Assembly: GCA_036639875.1 (NCBI GenBank) | Contig: JAVWHX010000007.1 | Coordinates: forward strand, 1-51,361 | DNA length: 51,361 nucleotides | Reading direction: 5' to 3' | Source of the DNA: JAVWHX01 sp036639875 | Lineage (GTDB): Bacteria > Bacillota_I > Bacilli_A > Erysipelotrichales > Coprobacillaceae | Program-made: the position numbers and the translations under genes | Shown: piece after piece, positions 1 to 8,468 of the stretch | How positions within the stretch are numbered: position 1 is the first letter of the stretch | Layout: each line of letters begins with the position of its first letter | Notes under the pieces: model-generated | Databases searched by the model: none | What the model saw: the letters and a program-made list of their open reading frames with translations, nothing else | What the model was told of the DNA's origin: nothing

Positions 1-114
1 CATATTTCCTACCAAATTTGAGATTTAAGACATTTTTGTATAAAAATGATTTTTTTATATTTTTTAATTAATATTGAATATAAGGCATAAAAACTATCAT
101 TTTTAATGTTTTTG

Positions 115-123
115 TGTTATAAT
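115..123 (+). promoter_or_regulatory. Extended -10 promoter for yaaA-recF-gyrBA
   Basis: TG-T-TATAAT, a perfect extended -10, lies about 35 bases before the yaaA start. No good -35 hexamer is visible 17 bases upstream, which an extended -10 can tolerate. The A/T-rich stretch before it (1-114) contains no gene and no DnaA box (TTATCCACA) that I can see. Confidence 0.6.
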
Positions 124-157
124 AGGAATGATTTTTGAGAGAATCGGGTGACGAGAG

Positions 158-373
158 ATGAAAGAAATAAAAATAGATAGTGAATATATCACATTAGGTA
201 AATTTTTAAAGTATGTGAGTGCTGTTGATTCTGGTGCTGTTGCTAAAATGGTTATATTAGATGGTCAAGTTTTAGTAAATGGTGAAGTTGATATTAGACG
301 AGGTAAGAAATTACGTGATGGTGATGTTGTTTTATTTGATGATGTTCAATATTTGGTAAAAAATGAAGATTAA
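158..373 (+). CDS. yaaA: S4-domain RNA-binding protein YaaA
   Basis: This is a 71-residue protein made almost entirely of one S4 RNA-binding fold. The second half carries the usual pattern of a glycine-flanked loop (DGQVLVNGEVD) followed by a basic RRGKK stretch. Small S4 proteins of this type sit between dnaN and recF in many Firmicutes and are thought to bind structured RNA, perhaps on the ribosome; the exact role is unsettled. The gene overlaps recF by 11 bases, which suggests translational coupling. A weak GGGTGA ribosome site precedes the ATG. Family and position are clear; function is known only at family level. Confidence 0.9.
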   Translation: MKEIKIDSEYITLGKFLKYVSAVDSGAVAKMVILDGQVLVNGEVDIRRGKKLRDGDVVLFDDVQYLVKNED

Positions 374-1472
374 TAATTTAAAGTTAAAGAACTTTAGAAA
401 TTATAAAGATTGTTTTGTGGAGTTTGATCCATATATTAATATTTTTATTGGTCAAAATGCACAAGGAAAGACAAATCTTTTGGAAGCTATTTATATTTTA
501 TCTTTATCTAAAAGTTTTAAGACAAATTTAATTGAGGAAATGATTTTGTTTCAAGAAGAGTTTGCTAAAATTAATGGTCATATTGAATCTCATGAAAAAG
601 ATATTGAGTTAGAAGTTATCTTATCTGTATTAGGTAAGAAAGCTTTTATTAATCATAAGGAAATTAAAAAGAGTAGTGATTATGTTGGTTATTTAAATGT
701 TGTTTTATTTATTCCTGAGGATTTGATGTTAGTTAAAGGGAGTCCTCGTTTAAGAAGAAAACTTATAGATATGGAGATTTCTAAGATATCACCTATTTAT
801 ATGTATAATTTAAATAAATACAATAAGTTACTTAAAGAGAGAAATAAATATCTAAAGAGTTTACATGATAAACATAAAACTGCTGATGAATATTTAGAAG
901 TTTTATCTGAACAGATGGCAAGATTGCAAGTTGATTTGATAAAGAAAAGAATTGAATTTGTAGATTTGTTAAATGAGATTGCTGCTTCTATGTATGATTA
1001 CATATCTTTACATAAAGAAGTATTAAGAATTGAGTATAAATCTGTTTATAAAAAGATTTCTTATGAAGATATTTTAGAGAAGTATAAAAAGAGTTATCAA
1101 AGAGATATTTCTTATAGTCAAACATCTGACGGATTACATAAGGATGATATGTTGATGTTTTTAGATGATAAGGATGCTGTATTATATGCATCACAAGGTC
1201 AACAAAGATCAATTGTATTATCTATAAAGATAGGTTTATTGGAATTGATAAAGAAAGAAATTGGAGAATATCCAATATTATTATTGGATGATGTATTAAG
1301 TGAACTAGATGATGTAAGAAAAACTAAACTTCTGAATTTAATTCAAGGTAAAGTTCAAACATTCTTAACATCTACATCAGTAGATGGTGTTCATCATCAG
1401 GTTATAGATTCTGCAAAGAAGATTAGTATTTTAAATGGGCAAGTGAAAGGAGAAAACAATGGAAGAGAGTAA
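363..1472 (+). CDS. recF: DNA replication/repair protein RecF
   Basis: RecF is an SMC-like ATPase that binds gapped DNA and, with RecO and RecR, helps load RecA at stalled forks. The 369-residue product has the normal family length. The Walker A motif GQNAQGKT is at residues 30-37, the ABC signature YASQGQQRS near 275-285 and Walker B (ILLLDDVLSELDD) near 305. Its start lies inside the yaaA end and its stop lies 14 bases inside gyrB, so yaaA-recF-gyrB is a tightly coupled unit. recR is encoded about 15 kb downstream. Nothing is missing or broken. Confidence 0.97.
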   Translation: MKINNLKLKNFRNYKDCFVEFDPYINIFIGQNAQGKTNLLEAIYILSLSKSFKTNLIEEMILFQEEFAKINGHIESHEKDIELEVILSVLGKKAFINHKEIKKSSDYVGYLNVVLFIPEDLMLVKGSPRLRRKLIDMEISKISPIYMYNLNKYNKLLKERNKYLKSLHDKHKTADEYLEVLSEQMARLQVDLIKKRIEFVDLLNEIAASMYDYISLHKEVLRIEYKSVYKKISYEDILEKYKKSYQRDISYSQTSDGLHKDDMLMFLDDKDAVLYASQGQQRSIVLSIKIGLLELIKKEIGEYPILLLDDVLSELDDVRKTKLLNLIQGKVQTFLTSTSVDGVHHQVIDSAKKISILNGQVKGENNGRE

Positions 1473-3381
1473 AGTCACACATAGTTATGATGAGTCTGAT
1501 ATTCAAGTATTGGAAGGATTAGAAGCTGTTAGAAAAAGACCAGGTATGTATATTGGTACAACGTCTTCAAGAGGGTTACATCATCTTGTATGGGAAATTG
1601 TTGATAACTCTATTGATGAAGCATTAGCAGGTTATTGTAATGAGATTAAAGTTATTTTAGAAGAAGATGATATAGTTAAGGTTGTTGATAATGGTCGTGG
1701 GATGCCAACAGGTATTCATGAAAAGACAGGTAAGAGTACTGTTGAGACTATTTTTACTGTATTACATGCTGGTGGTAAGTTTGGTGGAGGCGGTTATAAG
1801 GTCTCTGGAGGTTTACATGGTGTAGGAGCAAGTGTTGTTAATGCATTAAGTGAATGGCTAAAAGTTGAAGTTCATAGAGAAGGTAAGATATATTCTATGA
1901 AGTTTGAAAATGGTGGAGCTCCTTCAGAAGATTTAAAAGTGACTGGAAGTTGTGATGATACTGGTTCTATTGTTTCTTTTAAAGCTGATCCAATTATTTT
2001 TAGTGAAACGACTGTTTATGATTTTGAAACATTAAATCAAAGAATTAGAGAATTAGCTTTCTTAAATAAGGGATTAAAACTTGTTTTAGAAGATCATAGA
2101 GTTCAACCTCATAAAGTTAAGAATTATTGTTATGAAGGTGGTATTAGTGAATATGTTGAATACTTAAATAGAAACAAAACACCTATTCATGAACAAATTA
2201 TATATGTTGATGATGAAGTAGATGATATTAAAGTTGAAGTTGGTATGCAATATAATGATGGATATCAACCAAATATCTATTCATTCTGTAATAATATTAA
2301 TACTCATGAAGGTGGAACACATGAAGAAGGTTTTCGTTTAGCTTTAACAAGAGTTATTAATACATATGCAAAAAACAATAATTTCCTTAAAAAAGATGAT
2401 GAATCTTTAAGTGGAGATGATGTTAGAGAAGGTTTAACAGCAATTATTTCTGTTAAGCATCCTGATCCTCAATATGAGGGACAAACAAAAACAAAATTAG
2501 GTAATGCTGAAGTTAGAAAAATTGCTAGTAATATTATTTCAGCTGCCTTAGATAAGTTCTTGTTAGAAAATCCTGATACAGCTTCAATTGTTATGAATAA
2601 AGCAATTATCGCAAGTCGTGCAAGAATGGCTGCTAAACGTGCAAGAGAAATGACAAGAAGAAAGACAGCACTTGATAGTACTGCTTTACCTGGTAAATTA
2701 GCTGATTGTTCATCTAAAGATCCAAGTGAATGTGAAGTCTTTATAGTCGAAGGGGATTCTGCCGGAGGTAGTGCTAAGATGGGTAGAGATCGTAGAACTC
2801 AAGCTATCTTACCATTAAGAGGTAAAATCTTAAACGTTGAAAAAGCAAGATTAGATAAGATCTTAGCTAATGCTGAAATTCGTTCTATGATTACTGCTTT
2901 TGGAACAGGTGTTGGTGATGAATTTGATTTAAGTAAGTTAAGATATCATAAGATTGTTATTATGACAGATGCCGATGTTGATGGTGGTCATATTCGTATC
3001 TTAATGTTAACGTTCTTATATCGTTTCTTAAAACCACTTATTGAACAAGGTTTCATTTATGCTGCTCAACCACCTTTATATTTATTAAAACAAGGAAAAG
3101 AAGAGCATTATTTATATAGTGATTATGAATTAGAACAGTTAAAAGAAGAGCTTGGTCCTAATGCAAGATATTCTATTCAAAGATATAAAGGGTTAGGGGA
3201 AATGAATGCTGAACAATTATGGGAAACAACTATGGATCCTGAAAAAAGAATTTTAATTCAAATAGATGTAGATGACGCTATTGAAGCAGATGCAATGTTT
3301 GATATGTTGATGGGTGAGAAAGTTGAACCTAGACGTGAATTTATTCAAGAACATGCTCAAGAAGCTGATCTTGACTTATAG
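1459..3381 (+). CDS. gyrB: DNA gyrase subunit B
   Basis: GyrB is the ATPase subunit of the gyrase heterotetramer that negatively supercoils DNA. The GHKL ATPase motifs are visible near the N-terminus: EIVDNSIDEALAG, DNGRGMP and GGLHGVGASVVNALS. The Toprim domain carries EGDSAGGSAK and the metal-binding DADVDGGHI, and the C-terminal GyrA-contact segment has QRYKGLGEMN. At 640 residues it is the compact Gram-positive form, without the insertion found in enteric bacteria. An AAAGGAG site precedes the start. gyrA follows after 15 bases. Confidence 0.98.
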   Translation: MEESKVTHSYDESDIQVLEGLEAVRKRPGMYIGTTSSRGLHHLVWEIVDNSIDEALAGYCNEIKVILEEDDIVKVVDNGRGMPTGIHEKTGKSTVETIFTVLHAGGKFGGGGYKVSGGLHGVGASVVNALSEWLKVEVHREGKIYSMKFENGGAPSEDLKVTGSCDDTGSIVSFKADPIIFSETTVYDFETLNQRIRELAFLNKGLKLVLEDHRVQPHKVKNYCYEGGISEYVEYLNRNKTPIHEQIIYVDDEVDDIKVEVGMQYNDGYQPNIYSFCNNINTHEGGTHEEGFRLALTRVINTYAKNNNFLKKDDESLSGDDVREGLTAIISVKHPDPQYEGQTKTKLGNAEVRKIASNIISAALDKFLLENPDTASIVMNKAIIASRARMAAKRAREMTRRKTALDSTALPGKLADCSSKDPSECEVFIVEGDSAGGSAKMGRDRRTQAILPLRGKILNVEKARLDKILANAEIRSMITAFGTGVGDEFDLSKLRYHKIVIMTDADVDGGHIRILMLTFLYRFLKPLIEQGFIYAAQPPLYLLKQGKEEHYLYSDYELEQLKEELGPNARYSIQRYKGLGEMNAEQLWETTMDPEKRILIQIDVDDAIEADAMFDMLMGEKVEPRREFIQEHAQEADLDL

Positions 3382-3396
3382 TAAAGGAGAAATGTC

Positions 3397-5874
3397 ATGG
3401 AAGAACGTGGAATAAAAAAGAGAGCTCTGACTGAGGAAATGAAGAAATCTTTCATCAGTTATGCCATGTCTGTTATTGTTGCCAGAGCATTACCTGATGT
3501 AAGAGATGGTTTAAAACCAGTACAACGTAGAATTGTTCATGGTATGAATGAGCTTGGATGTTATAGTGATAAGCCTTATAAAAAATGTGCTCGTATTGTC
3601 GGAGAAGTTATGGGGAAATATCATCCTCATGGTGATTCTTCTATTTATGAAGCATTGGTACGTATGGCACAAGATTTTAGTTATCGTTATATGGTTGTTG
3701 ATGGTCATGGGAACTTTGGTTCTATTGATGGCGATGGAGCAGCTGCACAACGTTATACTGAAGCAAGAATGTCAAAGATTTCTATGGAATTAATTAAAGA
3801 TATTAATAAAGATACAGTTAATTTTATTCCTAACTATGATGGTGAAGAAAGTGAACCTGAAGTATTACCTGCTCGTTATCCTAACTTATTGGTTAATGGG
3901 ACAACTGGTATTGCAGTAGGGATGGCTACTAATATTCCACCTCATAACTTAGGAGAAGTTATTGATGCAATTTTAGCAGTATCTCATGATCCAGAAATTT
4001 CTATTGTTGATTTAATGGAAAACTATATTCAAGGTCCTGATTTTCCTACTGGAGCATATATCTTAGGAAAGTCTGCAATTAAGAAAGCTTATGAAACTGG
4101 TAATGGTTTAATTATCATGAGAGCAAAGACTGATATTATTGATATGAATCATAGTGGTAAGAAAGCAATTATTGTTACTGAATTACCATATCAAGTGAAT
4201 AAAGCTAGATTAATTGAAAAGATGGCTGAACATGTTAAGGAAAAACGTATTGATGGAATTACTGAACTTCGTGATGAATCAAATCGTGAAGGAATTAGAG
4301 TTGTTATTGAATTACGTAAAGATGTACAACCAGAAGTTATCTTAAATCAATTATATAAATTAACTTCTTTACAAACGACTTTTGGAGTTAACTCTATTGC
4401 TTTGGTTAATAATGAACCACAAACATTAACTTTAAAACAAATGATTGTTTATTATTTAAAACATCAAGAGGAAGTTATTAGAAGAAGAACTGCTTATGAT
4501 TTAAAGAAAGCAGAAGAAAGAGCTCATATTTTAGATGGTTTAAAAAGAGCATTGGATCAAATTGATGCTATTATTGATTTAATTCGTACTTCAAGAACTA
4601 CTGATGTCATTCAACAAAGATTGATGGAAGAGTTTGATATGTCTGAAAGACAAGCTAAAGCTATTAGAGAAATGCAATTACAAAGATTAGCTGGTTTGGA
4701 AAGAGAAAAGATTGAAGAAGAATTAAAGAGTTTATTAGAATTAATTGCTGATTTAAAAGATATCTTAGAAAATGAACAAAGAGTTCTAGCAATTATTGAA
4801 GAAGAATTATTAGAAATTAAAGCTAAGTTTGCTGATAAAAGAAGAACTGAGATTATTCAAGGAACTTTTGATTTAGAAGATGAAGATTTAATTCCTGTTG
4901 AAGATGTTATTATTTCATTAACAACGAATGGTTATGTAAAACGTATGCCTGTTGATACTTATAAAACTCAAAATAGAGGTGGTAGAGGTATTAAGGGTAT
5001 GGCAACGAATGAAGATGATATTGTTGATTCATTGATTAATATGAGTACACATGATGATCTATTATTCTTTACGAATCTAGGTAAGGTTTATCGTATTAAG
5101 GGATATAATGTTCCTGAATTTGGTAGAACTGCTAAAGGATTACCAGTTGTTAATTTATTAAATTTAGATAAAGATGAATGTGTAAAATCTATGATATCTA
5201 TAAGTAAAGATGATATTGCAGATAATAAAGATTCTTATTTATTCTTTGTAACATTGAAAGGTCTTGTTAAGAGAACTCACGTAGAAGAGTTTGAAAGTAT
5301 AAGACAATCTGGTAAGATTGCGATTGGATTAAAAGAAGAAGATCAATTGGTATCTGTTAAATTAACAACAGGAACTGAACAAATTTTAATAGCTGCATCT
5401 AATGGTAAATTGATAAGATTTAAAGAAGATGATGTTAGAAAAATGGGTAGAACTGCTGCTGGGGTAAGAGGTATTAATGTTGATGGTGGATTTGTTGTTG
5501 GAATGACAACAGATCGTGAAGGACAATTTATTATGGCAATCAGTGAGAATGGTTATGGTAAGATGTCTCCTCTTGATGATTATCGTGAATCTCATCGTGG
5601 TGGTAAAGGGGTTAAAACAATTAATACAACTGCTAAGACAGGTCAACTTGTTGCATTAAGAGCGGTTAATGGTGTTGAAGACTTATTAATTATTACGAGT
5701 GAAGGTATTGTTATTAGACTTCCAATGGATCAAGTAAAAACTGCTGGAAGAAATACTCAAGGAGTAAGATTAATTAAGGTTGCTGAAGGATCAACTGTTT
5801 CAAGTGTTGAAGTTGTTGAAAGAGCAGAAGATGAAGAAGAAGTTGTAGAAACAACTGAACAAACAGAAGAATAA
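3397..5874 (+). CDS. gyrA: DNA gyrase subunit A
   Basis: GyrA is the DNA-cleaving and wrapping subunit of gyrase. The catalytic tyrosine is Y120 in AAAQRYTEARM. The quinolone-determining segment reads HGDSSIYEALV, with Ser81 and Glu85 at the positions equivalent to E. coli S83 and D87, so the common resistance substitutions are absent. A GyrA-box-like QNRGGRG motif starts the C-terminal beta-pinwheel. The protein ends in a strongly acidic tail (AEDEEEVVETTEQTEE), a region that tunes supercoiling in other gyrases. Length (825 residues) is normal. A structured terminator follows at once. Confidence 0.98.
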   Translation: MEERGIKKRALTEEMKKSFISYAMSVIVARALPDVRDGLKPVQRRIVHGMNELGCYSDKPYKKCARIVGEVMGKYHPHGDSSIYEALVRMAQDFSYRYMVVDGHGNFGSIDGDGAAAQRYTEARMSKISMELIKDINKDTVNFIPNYDGEESEPEVLPARYPNLLVNGTTGIAVGMATNIPPHNLGEVIDAILAVSHDPEISIVDLMENYIQGPDFPTGAYILGKSAIKKAYETGNGLIIMRAKTDIIDMNHSGKKAIIVTELPYQVNKARLIEKMAEHVKEKRIDGITELRDESNREGIRVVIELRKDVQPEVILNQLYKLTSLQTTFGVNSIALVNNEPQTLTLKQMIVYYLKHQEEVIRRRTAYDLKKAEERAHILDGLKRALDQIDAIIDLIRTSRTTDVIQQRLMEEFDMSERQAKAIREMQLQRLAGLEREKIEEELKSLLELIADLKDILENEQRVLAIIEEELLEIKAKFADKRRTEIIQGTFDLEDEDLIPVEDVIISLTTNGYVKRMPVDTYKTQNRGGRGIKGMATNEDDIVDSLINMSTHDDLLFFTNLGKVYRIKGYNVPEFGRTAKGLPVVNLLNLDKDECVKSMISISKDDIADNKDSYLFFVTLKGLVKRTHVEEFESIRQSGKIAIGLKEEDQLVSVKLTTGTEQILIAASNGKLIRFKEDDVRKMGRTAAGVRGINVDGGFVVGMTTDREGQFIMAISENGYGKMSPLDDYRESHRGGKGVKTINTTAKTGQLVALRAVNGVEDLLIITSEGIVIRLPMDQVKTAGRNTQGVRLIKVAEGSTVSSVEVVERAEDEEEVVETTEQTEE

Positions 5875-5875
5875 C

Positions 5876-5946
5876 AAAAAAGAGTAATGTTTGAAAGAAG
5901 TAGCGTTTGTAAGTATGCCTTCTTGATAACCTTACTCTTTTTTTGT
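5876..5946 (+). terminator. Branched or extended terminator after gyrA
   Basis: An outer stem pairs AAAAAGAGTAA with TTACTCTTTTT and ends in a T-run. Between the arms a second helix can form (AAGAAG with CTTCTT), so the structure is longer than a simple hairpin. It closes the yaaA-recF-gyrBA transcript. Confidence 0.8.
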
Positions 5947-6017
5947 ATAATTTAATAAATTAGTTTTATTTTAATAGAAGAAATCATTCATCTTTGTATT
6001 ATAAATAGGGAGGCTAT

Positions 6018-6224
6018 ATGAAAAATTTAATATCCGTAATATGTTGGTTATTTTTATCTTGGTTATATTTTTATATTTGTAGGTGGGTTAATAGTAATAT
6101 TATGGTGGAGTTATCTATAGAAGAACTCAATACTGTAGATATAATTTATTTTATTATTTACTTTATATTGATTTTAACATTAATTATTTTGTTTATAAAA
6201 AAATATATGCTGAAGGATGTATAA
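6018..6224 (+). CDS. Small two-TM membrane protein, function unknown
   Basis: This 68-residue product has a hydrophobic helix at about residues 4-22 and a second at about 42-62, with a short polar loop (ELSIEELNTVD) between and a basic tail. I do not recognise a family. The case for a real gene is a good ribosome site (GGGAGG, five bases before ATG) and a position alone between the gyrA terminator and the serS promoter, with no longer frame overlapping it. A possible -10 (TATAAA) lies close before the ribosome site. It could be a regulatory or toxin-like small membrane protein, but nothing specific supports that. Confidence 0.5.
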   Translation: MKNLISVICWLFLSWLYFYICRWVNSNIMVELSIEELNTVDIIYFIIYFILILTLIILFIKKYMLKDV

Positions 6225-6278
6225 GGGTTAATTTGTTAAATAATAGAGTAAATATATTTTTTATATATAATAATTTAG

Positions 6279-6307
6279 TTTAAACTTATATATAATTGTG
6301 GTATAAT
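6279..6307 (+). promoter_or_regulatory. Promoter for the serS T-box leader
   Basis: An extended -10 TG-G-TATAAT (6299-6307) is preceded 17 bases upstream by TTTAAA. Transcription would begin near 6314, at the start of the T-box leader. Confidence 0.65.
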
Positions 6308-6313
6308 CATTTT

Positions 6314-6520
6314 GTTAAATCGTTGAAAAGGATAAGTAAATAGTTAGTCATTTAAGAGAACTTATGGTTGGTGAAAATAAGTATGATCAATTATTGAAAT
6401 CTACCTTTAAGAGAAGTTAATCACTTCCGGATGATCCGTTATCTCGTATAAAGATATCTTATGATATGAATTAGGGTGGCACCACGATATATTCGTCCCT
6501 TATAAATGGTGTTTTTATTT
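6314..6520 (+). promoter_or_regulatory. T-box riboswitch leader of serS
   Basis: The conserved T-box sequence AGGGTGGCACCACG is at 6473-6486, followed by complementary segments ending in GGTG and a T-rich run (terminator, about 6478-6520). A stem III-like hairpin (CGGAT-ATCCG) is at 6428-6439. In the Stem I region the sequence GAAATCTACC places TCT (Ser) at 6400-6402 in the usual specifier setting, matching the downstream gene. By family knowledge, uncharged tRNA-Ser would pair here and stabilise the antiterminator. The T-box is certain; the exact specifier is inferred. Confidence 0.9.
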
Positions 6521-6541
6521 TATATAAAAAGGAGAATGAAT

Positions 6542-7819
6542 ATGATTGATATTGCAAAATTAAGAGAAAACCCAGAGTTAGTGAAAGAAAACATGAAAAA
6601 GAAGTTTCAACATGATCGTCTTCATCTTGTTGATGAAGCCTTTGAAATAGATAGAATCTATCGTGAAACTTTAACAAAAGCAAGTGAATTAAGAGCTCAA
6701 AGAAATAAGTTATCTAAGGAAATTGGACAATTTATGAGAGAAGGTAAGAAAGATTTAGCTGAAGCTAATAAAAAGTTGGTTAATGAAGCAGCTGATGTTC
6801 TTAAAGAATTAGAAGAAAAAGAATTAGAACTTGAACCTAAGTTAAAACAAATTATGATGAAAATTCCTAACTTTGTAGATGATTCAGTACCTGTAGGAAA
6901 AGATGATAATGAAAATGTAGAAATTGAAAAATTTGGTGAACCATTTGTTCCGGCATATGAAATTCCTTATCATGCTGATATCATTACTAAACTAGGTGGT
7001 TTAGATAAAGATGCAAGTGGTAGAACAACAGGAAATGGTTTCTATTATTTAATGGGTGATATTGCTCGTTTATCATCAGCAATGTTATCTTATGCAAGAG
7101 ACTTTATGATTGATAAGGGATTTACTTATTGTATTCCTCCATTTATGATTAGAAGTGATGTTGTGACTGGAGTTATGAGTTTTGAAGAAATGGATGCAAT
7201 GATGTATAAGATTGAAGGAGAAGACTTATATCTTATAGGAACAAGTGAACATAGTATGATTGGTAAGTTTAAAGATCAAATTGTTAATGAAGAAGATTTA
7301 CCAATTACATTAACTTCTTATTCTCCTTGTTTTAGAAAAGAAGTTGGAGCTCATGGTATTGAAGAAAGAGGAATATATCGTGTTCATCAATTTGAGAAAC
7401 AAGAAATGGTTGTTTTATGTAAAGAAGAAGAAGCTATGGAATGGTATGAAAAAATGTGGACTTATACTGTTGAATTATTTAGAAGTATGAATATTCCAGT
7501 TAGAACTTTAGAATGTTGTACTGGAGATTTGGCAGACTTAAAAGTAAAATCTTGTGATGTTGAAGCATGGTCTCCACGTCAACAAAAGTATTTTGAAGTT
7601 GGTTCATGTTCAACATTAGGCGATGCTCAAGCAAGACGTTTAGGTATTCGTAGTAAAGGTGATCAAGGAACTTATTATGTATCTACTTTAAACAATACTG
7701 TTTTAGCAAGTACACGTGCATTAATTGCTTTTATTGAAAATAATTATAATGAAGATGGAACAATTAATATTCCTGAAGTTTTACGTCCATATATGGGTAA
7801 AAAGGATAAGATATGTTAA
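6542..7819 (+). CDS. serS: Seryl-tRNA synthetase
   Basis: SerRS attaches serine to tRNA-Ser. The N-terminal 100 or so residues form the charged coiled-coil arm that grips the tRNA long variable arm. The catalytic domain has the class II motifs: TSEHSMIG, motif 2 (PCFRKEVGAHG...RVHQFEKQE) and motif 3 (SCSTLGDAQARR...LNNTVLASTR). Motif 3 has LNNTVLASTR where typical bacterial enzymes have LNGSGLAVGR; this looks more like the archaeal/eukaryotic-type SerRS pattern. The start is chosen at 6542 because AAAAAGGAG sits eight bases before it; an in-frame ATG at 6536 is too close to that site. The product is 425 residues. Expression is controlled by the T-box upstream. Confidence 0.95.
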   Translation: MIDIAKLRENPELVKENMKKKFQHDRLHLVDEAFEIDRIYRETLTKASELRAQRNKLSKEIGQFMREGKKDLAEANKKLVNEAADVLKELEEKELELEPKLKQIMMKIPNFVDDSVPVGKDDNENVEIEKFGEPFVPAYEIPYHADIITKLGGLDKDASGRTTGNGFYYLMGDIARLSSAMLSYARDFMIDKGFTYCIPPFMIRSDVVTGVMSFEEMDAMMYKIEGEDLYLIGTSEHSMIGKFKDQIVNEEDLPITLTSYSPCFRKEVGAHGIEERGIYRVHQFEKQEMVVLCKEEEAMEWYEKMWTYTVELFRSMNIPVRTLECCTGDLADLKVKSCDVEAWSPRQQKYFEVGSCSTLGDAQARRLGIRSKGDQGTYYVSTLNNTVLASTRALIAFIENNYNEDGTINIPEVLRPYMGKKDKIC

Positions 7820-7845
7820 AAGAATGCAAGCAGCATTCTTTTTTT
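7819..7845 (+). terminator. Terminator after serS
   Basis: AAGAATGC pairs with GCATTCTT across a five-base loop and runs into seven T residues. The reverse strand also reads into a short T-run, so it may serve the convergent small gene as well. Confidence 0.9.
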
Positions 7846-8247
7846 CTAAAGATATTTATTTAATATTTGAGTAAGATTATACTTGTGCCATCCGGCTCCT
7901 ATCATTACCTTATTCACTTTATAAGATATATTTCCATGACTTGTACTGATATCTAAATTATAGGCCATCAATTTTTTAGTAAACTGGATACTTTCAATTT
8001 CACTATTTTGTATAAATACAAGTGTTTGTTCTTCTATTTTCCCTGTGACATTATTTAATCCCATAATTGCTATACCTTCTTTATTAAAATGTAGAATATA
8101 ATATTGAAGAGACATACTAGCTGCTATTGGTCCTAATAAGTAAGTTGTTTTATTTGGGAATATGACTCCACAAATAGAAGACTTTTCTAGATAATTTATT
8201 TGGTTACTTACTAAAAATTGATGAATATCATTTTCTTTTAACATCAT
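7846..8247 (-). CDS. Hypothetical cytosolic protein, 133 aa
   Basis: I do not recognise the family. There is no signal peptide or membrane helix. The pattern of alternating beta-like segments, ending in GNISYKVNKVMIGAGWHKYNL and a short amphipathic helix, would fit a small PH-like or similar barrel, but that is only an impression. A strong ribosome site (AAGGAG) precedes two consecutive ATG codons (8247 and 8244); either may be used. An extended -10 (TG-T-TATACT on this strand) lies about 30 bases upstream, so it is a single-gene unit convergent with serS. Confidence 0.65.
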   Translation of the reverse strand: MMLKENDIHQFLVSNQINYLEKSSICGVIFPNKTTYLLGPIAASMSLQYYILHFNKEGIAIMGLNNVTGKIEEQTLVFIQNSEIESIQFTKKLMAYNLDISTSHGNISYKVNKVMIGAGWHKYNLTQILNKYL

Positions 8248-8274
8248 TATGCTCCTTTTTAAATGTATAGCTAG

Positions 8275-8283
8275 AGTATAACA
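8275..8283 (-). promoter_or_regulatory. Extended -10 promoter of the 133-aa gene
   Basis: On the minus strand the sequence reads TG-T-TATACT, with the hexamer at 8280-8275. It lies about 27 bases before the first ATG. Confidence 0.5.
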
Positions 8284-8430
8284 TTTATTATTTTTGAAGT
8301 ATAGAAATACTGGAAGGATATAGAATATAAAAAAATTCTAAAATATTAAATTTGTAAGATTTATTGAAGGTTATTTATATTTTAATAAGAAAAATTTTAT
8401 AAAAATATTCATATCTTTTTCATAGATTTC

Positions 8431-8439
8431 TGTTACAAT
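8431..8439 (+). promoter_or_regulatory. Promoter of dlt-like operon 1
   Basis: TG-T-TACAAT forms an extended -10 about 30 bases before the dltA start. The -35 region is weak. The A/T-rich stretch from 8284 to 8430 holds no gene or recognisable RNA. Confidence 0.55.
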
Positions 8440-8468
8440 AAAGTTCGTATAAAGAAAGTGGGGATATT

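Noticed and set aside
1..157. Possible oriC DnaA-box region at the left edge
   Set aside because: The stretch is A/T-rich and lies before yaaA, but I find no TTATCCACA-like boxes; only the yaaA promoter is supported.
5386..5646. Open frame on the minus strand inside gyrA (and similar antisense frames in recF, dnaX, mbl, gyrA)
   Set aside because: They lie wholly inside well-supported genes on the other strand, lack ribosome sites and have unnatural composition.
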